A stretch of 64,000 nucleotides of DNA from Verrucomicrobiota bacterium (GTDB lineage: Bacteria > Verrucomicrobiota > Verrucomicrobiia > Chthoniobacterales > Terrimicrobiaceae): assembly GCA_026398255.1 (NCBI GenBank), contig JAPLTG010000009.1, forward strand, positions 28,098-92,097, in the 5' to 3' direction. The number at the start of each line of letters is the position of its first letter. The first letter of the stretch is position 1. Shown one piece after another: positions 25,930-33,477 of this stretch. The notes under the pieces were generated by a model that was not told the DNA's origin, made no database searches, and was given only the letters and a program-made list of their open reading frames with translations. The translations under genes were made by a program, and so were the position numbers.

Positions 25930-27935
25930 CATTCGGCGCTCCCGACTGGTTCTGGTTGCTGGCGGCGATCCCGCTGGCGGCCATCCTGTTCCTGTGGTCG
26001 CACCGGCGCGGCCGGGAACTCGTTTCCAAAATCGTCGCCCCCCGACTGCGCGAGCAATTGGCAGGCTCGGTCAGCCCGCTGCGCCGCACGGTTCGCGCCG
26101 CCTTGATGCTGACGGCGCTCGTCTTTGCCGCTCTCGCCCTCGCTCAGCCGCGTTACGGATTCATCGAAAAGGAAACCAAGCAAAAGGGCCGCGATGTCAT
26201 CGTCGCCATCGACACCTCGCGGAGCATGATGGCTACCGATGTCTCCCCCACCCGCCTCGCACGCGCCAAACTTTTCACCCAAGACCTCGTGCGCCTCATG
26301 CAAGGCGACCGCGTGGGGCTGATCGCCTTCGCCGGTTCAGCCTTCCTCCAGGCTCCGCTCACGCTCGACTACTCGGCGGTGACGAATTCCCTAGATGAAC
26401 TCGACACAGATTTGATCCCGGTCGGCGGCACGAACCTCGCCGCCGCCATCAATGCCGCGCTGGAGGCGTTTGGCAAGGCTGAGGGAAACACCCGCGCGCT
26501 TGTCGTTCTTACCGACGGCGAGGAATTGGACGCCGACGGCATCGCGGCCGCGAAACGCGCGGCACAGGAGGGAATTCGTATTTTCACGGTCGGCATCGGC
26601 TCGCCCGAGGGGTCGTTGATCCCGATCCGTCTTGATGACGGGCAGCCTGATTTCGTTCGCGACAAGGCCGGCAAGCCCGTCACCTCGAAGCTCGACGAGT
26701 CACGCTTACGCGAGATCGCCGCAGCGACCGGAGGATTCTTCATTCCGATCGGCCCCGAGGCGGCGCGGGATATTTTTGAGAAGGGCATCGTGCCGATGGA
26801 ACTCTCGGAGAACGGGGTTTTCAACGCGCGCCAACCGATCGAACGCTACCAATGGCCGCTGGCCGTGGCGACCATCCTGCTCGCGCTCTCGTTGCTTCCC
26901 GGCGACCGGCGGCGGCGCTTGGCGAAAACCTCGGCCGTGCTGCTGGCCTTTTTGCCAAATGCTCAGGCACAGACTGGCATGGAGGAATTCAACAACGGCC
27001 AGTTCGACAAAGCCGGTGCGGTTTTTGAAAACAAACTCCAAAGCCAGCCTGGTTCCCACGAGTTGCAATTCAACGCAGGCGCCGCCGCCTACAAGACCGG
27101 CGACCACGAAAAAGCCGCCACCTATTTCACCGAGGCCCTGCTTTCCTCAAACCCCAAGCTCCGCGAAGCGGCGGCCTACAATCTGGCCAACACGCTCGTT
27201 CGAAAAGGCGAGGCCGCGGCGGAGCCCGAAGCCAAGAAAACCAACTGGAAAAACGCCATCGAACAATACGACGAAGCCCTGCAGCTCAATCCCGACAACA
27301 ATTTCGCCAAGGAAAACCGCGAGCTGGTTAAGAAACTGATCGAGGACCTCGAGAAACAACAGCAGCAGCAAGAGCAGAAACAGGATCAAAAGCAGGATCA
27401 GCAGCAACAGCAAGACCAGGAAAAGAAGGACGAGCAAAAGAAGGATCAGCAACAACAGCAGCCGCAGGACCATCAGCAAAATCAGGAACAAAAGCCCGAG
27501 GAGCAGGACAAAAAAGACTCCCAGCAAAAGGAACAAGACGGTCAACAGGGGCAGCAAGACCAGCAGGAGAAAGAGGGTAAGGAACCGAAGGACGACGAGC
27601 AGAAAAACAAGGACAAGCCCAAAGAACAATCCGGCCAGCCCGAACAGAAACCCGATTCCGAAAAGAAGAAACAGCCTCAGGCGCACCCCCAGGCCTCGCC
27701 CACTCCCGGCGACAAGAAGAAGGGCGACATCAAGAGCTCTAACGAACAACCCCAGCCCACCCCGACTCCGGCCAGCGACGCGCAGGGCGTTCCCGCCCAA
27801 GCCGAGGAGGAGCAGGAGGGTCAGATTTCACCCAGCCAAGCCCGCGCCCTGCTCAATGCCCTCCGAGGCGAAGAGGAAAAAGTGAATCTCATGGAAACCC
27901 AGCAATCCTCGCAAGATGTCCTCCGCGACTGGTAG
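25911..27935 (+). CDS. BatB VWA protein fused to a BatC-like TPR and Q-rich tail
   Basis: A 674-residue protein joining two usual Bat proteins. Residues 1-335 are BatB: a membrane hairpin, then a VWA domain with MIDAS AIDTSRSMM (Asp101, Ser103, Ser105) and LTDGEEL, then a membrane helix (WPLAVATILLALSLLPG). Next comes RRLAKTSAVLLAFLPNAQA, which looks like a signal peptide with a processing-like site and may be the relic of a separate BatC. Residues about 360-455 are TPR repeats (FNNGQFDKAGAVFENKLQSQ). From about 480 to 640 the chain is almost entirely Gln, Lys, Glu, Asp and Pro. The C-terminal about 40 residues turn more ordinary. It overlaps BatA by 19 bases. Confidence 0.87.
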   Translation: METTSLTFGAPDWFWLLAAIPLAAILFLWSHRRGRELVSKIVAPRLREQLAGSVSPLRRTVRAALMLTALVFAALALAQPRYGFIEKETKQKGRDVIVAIDTSRSMMATDVSPTRLARAKLFTQDLVRLMQGDRVGLIAFAGSAFLQAPLTLDYSAVTNSLDELDTDLIPVGGTNLAAAINAALEAFGKAEGNTRALVVLTDGEELDADGIAAAKRAAQEGIRIFTVGIGSPEGSLIPIRLDDGQPDFVRDKAGKPVTSKLDESRLREIAAATGGFFIPIGPEAARDIFEKGIVPMELSENGVFNARQPIERYQWPLAVATILLALSLLPGDRRRRLAKTSAVLLAFLPNAQAQTGMEEFNNGQFDKAGAVFENKLQSQPGSHELQFNAGAAAYKTGDHEKAATYFTEALLSSNPKLREAAAYNLANTLVRKGEAAAEPEAKKTNWKNAIEQYDEALQLNPDNNFAKENRELVKKLIEDLEKQQQQQEQKQDQKQDQQQQQDQEKKDEQKKDQQQQQPQDHQQNQEQKPEEQDKKDSQQKEQDGQQGQQDQQEKEGKEPKDDEQKNKDKPKEQSGQPEQKPDSEKKKQPQAHPQASPTPGDKKKGDIKSSNEQPQPTPTPASDAQGVPAQAEEEQEGQISPSQARALLNALRGEEEKVNLMETQQSSQDVLRDW

Positions 27936-29733
27936 CCCAACACCGATGATCTCATTCCGAACAGCCCTCGCCCTTCTTTTCGCCTTCGCCCTTGCGGCCA
28001 CCCTCCGCGCACAAGAAGCCACTCTCGGCCTCAGCAGCCCCACGACCTCACCGGGCCAACAGGTCGAAATCGTTCTGACTGTCCGTGACGCCCGTTCCGC
28101 CGATGTTCCGGAAACCCTCAATGTGCCGGGCTTGCAGATTCAGCTTTTCGGCCGCTCGACGCGGTTCGAGATGAATAATTTTCAGATCACCTCGTCGCTC
28201 ACCTTCACCTACACGGTCATTCCTGAGCGCACCGGCGAGTTCGACATCCCCCCAGTAGCTGTGCAGGTGGGCGGAAAAACCATTCAAACAAATCCCCTCC
28301 GTCTCAATGTCGTCGATTCGGCGCTGGGAATGCCATCCGCCCAACCCATGCTGCCGCCCGCCACCGATCCCGGCATCGCCCCGCCGACGCCGCAAGGCCA
28401 AGCCGTGCCATTTTTCGGCGAGTTGGTTCTTTCCAAGAAAAAAGCCTGGGTCGGCGAGCCGATCCCCGTCGAGTTGCGCTACTATTTTCTAGGATCGATC
28501 GGCGGCGAGGTCGGTGACCGCCCGAATCTCACCGGCGAGGGATTCACCACCCAAAAGCTCAACAATGTTCCGAAGCGCGAGCAAATCGTGAACGGCGACA
28601 ACTATGTCGTCTTCGCGTTCCAAACCTCGATCACCCCCGCGAAATCAGGAATGCTCGAAATTCCGCCCGCCGCGCTGGAGGCCCGTCTGCAACTCCCCGG
28701 CAGCGTCCCGCCGGGCTTCGACGACTTCTTCCGCAATTTCGGCGGGATGGTTCCGCCCGGCATGTTCACGAATGCGCGGCAGGTCGCCGTTGAAACCCGC
28801 CCGGTCCAAATCGAGGTTTCCCCGTTGCCCAAGCAGGGCCGGCCCGAAAATTTCAGCGGTGCGATCGGGAAATTCAAAATGGAGGCCTCGGTGAATCCCA
28901 AAAAAACCGGCCCCGGCGATCCTGTCACCCTCCGCGTGGTGGTTTCTGGCCAAGGGAATTTCGAGGCGATGGGCGCGCCAGTTCTGACGAGTGACGAAAA
29001 TTGGAGAACCTATCCGCCGAGCGAGAAGTTCCAGCCGACCGACGGCGTGAATTTTTCCGGAGAGAAAGTTTACGAGTTCATGCTCGTGGCGCGAACCGAC
29101 CAAACCCAGACACCGGGCGTGACCTTCAGTTATTTCGATCCCGACACCGGAAAATACGAGACGCTCACGCAAGCCCCGCTCGCCGTCGAAGCTCGGGCGG
29201 GCGAGCCTACTCAAGCACCTCCCGCCGCCGCCGAATCCGCCGCTTCCAAATCCGAAATTGGTGCGGACGCCAAAGCAGCGTCGCCCGCTCTGCTGAAACC
29301 CGTCGGGTCCTCGAGTTGGACGCTCCCGATTCTCAATCCGGCGTTCCTCATGGCGAATGCGGCGCTGGGATTGGTTTGGTCGCTGGCCTTGATCATCGTG
29401 GTGGTCCGTTTGATCTCTCGCTCCGAAGGCGGCCTTCGCCGCAAAAAGGCCCGCAAAACCAAAGCCCTTCTCGCCGCGTTGAAAGATTGCCCGGACAAGG
29501 AATTTTTCTCCCGCGCGGCGGAGTGCCTGCGTTCCCTACTCCATGTTGAAGACCACCCTCTCGAAGCCGACTCGGAGCTGGACAGCCTCGATCTGGACGA
29601 CGACTCGAAAGATGTCTTGCTGGACCTTCTAGCCCGCGACGCGGAGTGCAAATACTCCTTCGGCGCCACCGTCGCCCCCGAGCGCGAAACCCGTTCACGG
29701 ATTCTCGAAGCCCTCAAAAAAATGTCCTCATGA
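27916..29733 (+). CDS. BatD-like oxygen-tolerance protein
   Basis: A 605-residue protein with a signal peptide (FRTALALLFAFALAATLRAQ), several beta-sandwich domains in residues 30-430 (for example VEIVLTVRDARSADVPETLN and a second KMEASVNPKKTGPGDPVTLR), one transmembrane helix at about 478-496 (AALGLVWSLALIIVVVRLIS) and a short cytoplasmic helical tail ending EALKKMSS. This is the layout of BatD (protein BatD/oxygen tolerance family). It overlaps the previous gene by 20 bases and the next by 4. The large extracytoplasmic part probably forms the receiving side for VWA proteins BatA/BatB; this is inferred from the family. Confidence 0.86.
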   Translation: MSSATGSPTPMISFRTALALLFAFALAATLRAQEATLGLSSPTTSPGQQVEIVLTVRDARSADVPETLNVPGLQIQLFGRSTRFEMNNFQITSSLTFTYTVIPERTGEFDIPPVAVQVGGKTIQTNPLRLNVVDSALGMPSAQPMLPPATDPGIAPPTPQGQAVPFFGELVLSKKKAWVGEPIPVELRYYFLGSIGGEVGDRPNLTGEGFTTQKLNNVPKREQIVNGDNYVVFAFQTSITPAKSGMLEIPPAALEARLQLPGSVPPGFDDFFRNFGGMVPPGMFTNARQVAVETRPVQIEVSPLPKQGRPENFSGAIGKFKMEASVNPKKTGPGDPVTLRVVVSGQGNFEAMGAPVLTSDENWRTYPPSEKFQPTDGVNFSGEKVYEFMLVARTDQTQTPGVTFSYFDPDTGKYETLTQAPLAVEARAGEPTQAPPAAAESAASKSEIGADAKAASPALLKPVGSSSWTLPILNPAFLMANAALGLVWSLALIIVVVRLISRSEGGLRRKKARKTKALLAALKDCPDKEFFSRAAECLRSLLHVEDHPLEADSELDSLDLDDDSKDVLLDLLARDAECKYSFGATVAPERETRSRILEALKKMSS

Positions 29734-30491
29734 TAATGCGCGACCGGATTCTCCGATTCCTTTTGATCCTCTGTGCGGCCTTGGCTGCATCGGGAGGTTT
29801 TGCGCGAGCCGATTTTCTCGCCGATGCCCGCAACCGCGTCGCCCACGGCGAGCACGAATCGGCAATTCCGTATTTTGAAAAACATCTCCAAGCCGCACCG
29901 CCGTCCGCCGCCGCCTACTTCGAGTTCGGCCAAGCCCTCGCGAAGGTCGGCAAGGAGGCCGAGGCTGCGCTGGCCTTCCGCCGCACGCTCATTCTCGACC
30001 CCCGATTCGCGCCCGCCGAAACCGCCCTGCGCGATGCCAACGCCCAACTCGGCCTCACCTCGCCTTCGAGAAATTGGCACAACGCCGTCACCAGCCGGAT
30101 TCCCCTCGACGACCTCGCGATCGGCGGCGCCGCCGCATTCTGGCTCGGGGTGTTTTTGTTTTTGGCCGGCTTGATCGCTGCAAAATCCCGCCGCGCCCTC
30201 CTCTCTGCCTCGCTCTTCTTGATTGTCTGCGGCTTTGCCGCGCTGGTCGTGCTGTGGCTTGTCGATCCGCGCGAGGCCGACTCGCGCGACGCGATGATCC
30301 TCTCCACTGCCGGAGCCGTGCTTTATAAAACCCCCTCCGAGGACCCCTCCCAAAAAATCACCAGCCTTGGCCAAGGCAGCGTGGTGAAAATCCTCTCCAA
30401 GCGCGGGCGCTGGGGCCACGGCGAATTGCCCGGCGGACAGCGCGGCTGGTTTTTGTTGGAGGGAACAACGCCAGTCATCCCCGCCGCGTGA
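29730..30491 (+). CDS. BatE-like TPR/SH3 membrane protein
   Basis: A 253-residue protein starting ATG 29730 inside the BatD stop (ATGA). It has a signal peptide (RILRFLLILCAALAASGGFA), a TPR-like periplasmic stretch (HESAIPYFEKHLQA, VGKEAEAALAFRRTLILDP) at residues about 30-110, two transmembrane helices at about 128-150 and 158-180, and a C-terminal SH3-like beta domain (ITSLGQGSVVKILSKRGRWG, then a GQRGWFLLEG strand). This order matches the BatE-type gene closing many Bat clusters. A start 84 bases upstream is in frame but lies within batD. Its stop overlaps the DUF3108 start by 4 bases (GTGA). Confidence 0.8.
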   Translation: MIMRDRILRFLLILCAALAASGGFARADFLADARNRVAHGEHESAIPYFEKHLQAAPPSAAAYFEFGQALAKVGKEAEAALAFRRTLILDPRFAPAETALRDANAQLGLTSPSRNWHNAVTSRIPLDDLAIGGAAAFWLGVFLFLAGLIAAKSRRALLSASLFLIVCGFAALVVLWLVDPREADSRDAMILSTAGAVLYKTPSEDPSQKITSLGQGSVVKILSKRGRWGHGELPGGQRGWFLLEGTTPVIPAA

Positions 30492-31342
30492 AGTTTTGGC
30501 CGAGCCTGTTGGCGGTCCTCTCGATCGTCACCGCTCCCAGCCTGCAGGCTTGGCAGGAAACCCTCACTCCCGACCAGATCGGCCCGTTTCCCGAATTCGC
30601 TCCATTCATCGCCAAATACAAAATTGGCTGGTCTGAAATCGAGGCCGCCCAGGCCCACACGGCTATCACCTACAACGGCACACAAGTCGCCCTCGACACG
30701 CGCGGAGGCACCGAGGGACTCGCCCGTTCGATCTACCAGTTGGACGCGACTTTTCAGGGAACTGTCGATCGCTCGACCCTCCACACGCTCCGCTCCGATC
30801 AAGTGGAAACCTATTCCGACCGCTCACTCACGACCATTGTCACTGGTTCTCACGGCGCGCTTCGCACTTTCAGCGAGACCATCCCTGCCGGGAAAAAAAC
30901 GCCGAAATGGAAGGATGTGAAAATCCAGCCCGTGCGGGATCTTTTTGCAGGAATCCTCTTCATCCGCAGCCAACCCCTTGCCCGAGGCGATACCGTGCGA
31001 CTGCTGATCTATCCCGGCGGCTCGTCATTTTTTGTGGAAATCCAATCCGCCGGCCCGCGCACGATCCACCTCGCAGACGGCCCGCGCGAGGCACTCCAAC
31101 TCGACCTGAACATCCAACGAGTGAATCACAAAAAAGACCACACGCTCGAGCCGCACTCCAAATTTCGCTCCGGCAAAATCTGGATTTCGAACGATGCCGA
31201 GCGAATCCCCCTCCGCGCCGAGGTGGATATTTTCATCGGCTATGTTTTCGCCGAGATCGTCGATTACCGGCGAACCGGCGAGGTCCCTGCCATGCCGCCC
31301 GCGAAGAACGGCGTTGACAAAAGTCCCGTCGCGGAGAGATAG
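30488..31342 (+). CDS. DUF3108 domain-containing exported protein
   Basis: A 284-residue protein from GTG 30488, whose GTGA overlaps the stop of the BatE-like gene. Residues 1-20 are a signal peptide (FWPSLLAVLSIVTAPSLQA). Residues about 45-260 form a beta-rich domain with the DUF3108 arrangement: IAKYKIGWSEIEAAQ, ARSIYQLDATFQGTVDRSTL, RSDQVETYSDRSL and a late VDIFIGYVFAEIVDYRRTG. DUF3108 proteins are periplasmic and of unknown function, often near lipid or LPS-related genes. It is last in the Bat operon and stops 37 bases upstream of tRNA-His. Confidence 0.82.
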   Translation: MKFWPSLLAVLSIVTAPSLQAWQETLTPDQIGPFPEFAPFIAKYKIGWSEIEAAQAHTAITYNGTQVALDTRGGTEGLARSIYQLDATFQGTVDRSTLHTLRSDQVETYSDRSLTTIVTGSHGALRTFSETIPAGKKTPKWKDVKIQPVRDLFAGILFIRSQPLARGDTVRLLIYPGGSSFFVEIQSAGPRTIHLADGPREALQLDLNIQRVNHKKDHTLEPHSKFRSGKIWISNDAERIPLRAEVDIFIGYVFAEIVDYRRTGEVPAMPPAKNGVDKSPVAER

Positions 31343-31379
31343 GTTTAACGCTCAAGCACGGCATTTCGCGCTTTCAGTT

Positions 31380-31455
31380 GGTGGTCGTAGCTCAATGGCA
31401 GAGCTCCAGGTTGTGGTCCTGGCTGTTGCGGGTTCGAGTCCCGTCGATCACCCCA
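31380..31455 (+). tRNA. tRNA-His (anticodon GTG)
   Basis: The sequence folds as a cloverleaf: 7-bp acceptor stem GTGGTCG/CGATCAC (with one G-T pair), the D-arm GCTC/GAGC with an AATGGCA loop, an anticodon stem CCAGG/CCTGG whose loop TTGTGGT gives anticodon GTG, a TTCGAGT T-loop with stem GCGGG/CCCGT, and an encoded CCCA end (discriminator plus CCA, 31452-31455). A G at 31380 can serve as the extra G-1 typical of tRNA-His, pairing with C73. The last 8 bases overlap the 3-prime end of the opposite-strand acetyltransferase gene, whose stop codon lies in the acceptor stem. Confidence 0.93.
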
Positions 31456-32020
31456 ATTTTTGCTCAGCTTCTTTCCACCGCCTACCTTTTGGAATAGCAG
31501 GATTTCCAGAGTAAATCATTCCGCCTTCGAGTGTTTTTAAAACAACAGAGCCAGCACTGACAACAGCCTCGTCGCCAATATCGACACTTGGCCCCACAAA
31601 AACCCCTGCACCGACCCAGGCCCCATCACCCACTGAAATCGGCCCGCTGCGAAATGCGAACTCAGGGTCCCGAAAATCATGGTTGCCGGTGCAAAGAAAA
31701 GCCCGCTGCGAGACGCACGCATGGGCCCCAATCCGGACAGAGGCGAAATTCAGGATGAACACCTCCTCGCCAATCCAAGCGTGACTTCCAACCTCGAGCC
31801 TCCAAGGCAGGTGGATATTCACCCGAGGCTTGATGACCACCCCCGTGCCGATCTTTGCGCCGAAGACCCGCAGCAGTCCGCGTTTCAGCCCTGACGGCCA
31901 GGGAATCGCGGAGAGGAAAAACACCATTTTGCAGACATACCACAGCGCCTCCAAAAACACCGACCGGCCGCGGTCGAGATTGCGGGAGGCGTCGAAACGA
32001 TCGAGGCGCATTCTGGTCAT
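31448..32020 (-). CDS. WcaF-like putative O-acetyltransferase (left-handed beta helix)
   Basis: A 190-residue hexapeptide-repeat acetyltransferase. The N-terminus has a short membrane-associated helix (LWYVCKMVFFLSAIPW) as in colanic-acid acetyltransferase WcaF, followed by a left-handed beta helix of [LIV]GxxxxV turns (VFGAKIGTGVVIKPRVN, VRIGAHACVSQRA, ISVGDGAWVGAGVFVGP, VDIGDEAVVSAGSVVL) and a loop with the acetyl-transfer His in CTGNHDFRDPEF. Such enzymes acetylate capsule or exopolysaccharide sugars from acetyl-CoA. Its stop codon lies in the acceptor stem of tRNA-His. A glycosyltransferase gene follows it upstream on the same strand, 52 bases apart, which supports a polysaccharide role. 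Confidence 0.9.
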   Translation of the reverse strand: MTRMRLDRFDASRNLDRGRSVFLEALWYVCKMVFFLSAIPWPSGLKRGLLRVFGAKIGTGVVIKPRVNIHLPWRLEVGSHAWIGEEVFILNFASVRIGAHACVSQRAFLCTGNHDFRDPEFAFRSGPISVGDGAWVGAGVFVGPSVDIGDEAVVSAGSVVLKTLEGGMIYSGNPAIPKGRRWKEAEQKLG

Positions 32021-32072
32021 GGGATTGTGATCCGGAGACTACTGGCCGGGCACGTCGGCGGGAAATTCAAAA

Positions 32073-33302
32073 TCAGGAGCCCTCAAATAAGCGAAGCAGG
32101 GCCGGCACGCAGCGGGTGTGCAGGTCGAGTTCCTCAATGACCCTCTGCCGTGCCGCCACACGCAAGGGAGCAAATTTCTCCGGCTCCGCGAGCGCCTCGC
32201 AGGCACGGTTGGCGAGGCCTTTGACATCGAAAAAATCCACCAGCAGGCCGTTTTTTTCATGCTCGAGAAATTCGGACACCGGCGGCGTGTTTGAGCCGAT
32301 CACGAGACAGCCGGCGGACATGGCCTCGAGCATCGACCACGAGAGAAAGTAGGGGTAGGTCAGGTAAACATGGGCGCGGGACATTTGCAGGACGCGCACA
32401 TGGGCTTCGTGCGTGATTCGCCCGAGAAAATGAACCCGCGTGAGATCGATCCCCGGCCCGATCTCGCGCAGAAGCCGCTCCCGCCAGGTCAGACCGTCTT
32501 TGGGATTGTTGCCGTAGGGTGTCTCGCCTTCGCGACCCACGAGCAACACCCGTGCCTGCGGACGCCGCGCGAGGATTTCCGGCAGGGCGCGCATAAAAAT
32601 ATGGATGCCGCGATAAGGCTCCATGCCGCGATTGATGAAGGTCAGGATTTCCTCGCCCGCGTGGAAACGCGACCCATCCGGCAACTGAATCTTCGCGCCG
32701 GGATCGGGTTTGAGTTTTTCCGTATCAATCCCCTCGTGCCGCACCGCCAACCCGCCGCGCAATTCCTCGGGAAAAAGCGAGGCCTGCCAGCGCGTCGGCG
32801 TCCAGCGCATATTGCACTCGGGCCAGGTCAGAAGCGCCGTGGCGTTTTTCGAGCGAACCTCGAGCCGGTTGTCGAGTGTGACGGGAAACTCGGGATCGAA
32901 GCCGATGTCCGCGCCCTCGGGCCGGTAGTAGTATTCGAAGTAGCCGCAAATCCTCGCCTGCGGGAAAACCTCGCGCAGAAAGAGCATATCCCCCCACCCT
33001 GTATGGCCCGCGATCACATCCGGGCGGAAGCCTTCCTTTTTCAGATTGAGGCAAAGTTGCAGAGTCGCCTGCGCGCGCACGGTGCTGTCCTCGAAAAGCC
33101 GCGCGTAGTGGTGGGCTTTGGAAGCGCGGTTCTTCAACGAATACCCGACAAGTTTGGCCCCGCGCACAAACCCCGCCTGCCGTTTCAGATTTCCCGCCTC
33201 GCCCAGACCCACGACCTCATGCCCCTCGGCAATCAACCGCCTTGCCACATGGAGGAACTGGCCGGGAAAGTTTGGGTGGATCAAGAGGAAATTTCGGGCC
33301 AT
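32073..33302 (-). CDS. Glycosyltransferase family 4
   Basis: A 409-residue soluble GT-B glycosyltransferase. N-terminal domain: MARNFLLIHPNFPGQF followed by VARRLIAEGHEVVGL; interdomain and C-terminal domain: FINRGMEPYRGIHIFMRALP, the sugar-nucleotide binding part RARVLLVGREGETPYGNNP and the ESxE-like helix TYPYFLSWSMLEAMSAGCLV with GSNTPPVSEFLEHEKNGLLV. This places it in GT4, transferring hexose units from nucleotide sugars. The ATG at 33302 gives the normal opening; the in-frame start further upstream is not conserved in character. It precedes the WcaF-like gene and most likely builds the same glycan. The acceptor is unknown. Confidence 0.9.
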   Translation of the reverse strand: MARNFLLIHPNFPGQFLHVARRLIAEGHEVVGLGEAGNLKRQAGFVRGAKLVGYSLKNRASKAHHYARLFEDSTVRAQATLQLCLNLKKEGFRPDVIAGHTGWGDMLFLREVFPQARICGYFEYYYRPEGADIGFDPEFPVTLDNRLEVRSKNATALLTWPECNMRWTPTRWQASLFPEELRGGLAVRHEGIDTEKLKPDPGAKIQLPDGSRFHAGEEILTFINRGMEPYRGIHIFMRALPEILARRPQARVLLVGREGETPYGNNPKDGLTWRERLLREIGPGIDLTRVHFLGRITHEAHVRVLQMSRAHVYLTYPYFLSWSMLEAMSAGCLVIGSNTPPVSEFLEHEKNGLLVDFFDVKGLANRACEALAEPEKFAPLRVAARQRVIEELDLHTRCVPALLRLFEGS

Positions 33303-33477
33303 GGAACGATGCTGTAAATAGATCGATAAAGGGCTGGCGGCAAGATTGACAAAATCGAGCGTGGGTCTATTACGAGAAGTGCGGCTTTTTTTACACCCCA
33401 AAAAATGCGTCAAGATTTCCAAAAAAATGCCGATTCAATTCTTGGTCTCTTGAACCGCATCCTCAAATCCGATTCCC

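Noticed and set aside
27340..27660. Possible CRISPR or tandem repeat at the CAG-rich block
   Set aside because: The sequence is coding low-complexity (Gln/Lys/Glu tail of the BatB-BatC fusion), with no constant repeat-spacer structure.
31343..31379. A terminator between the Bat operon and tRNA-His
   Set aside because: No stem with T-run in these 37 bases.
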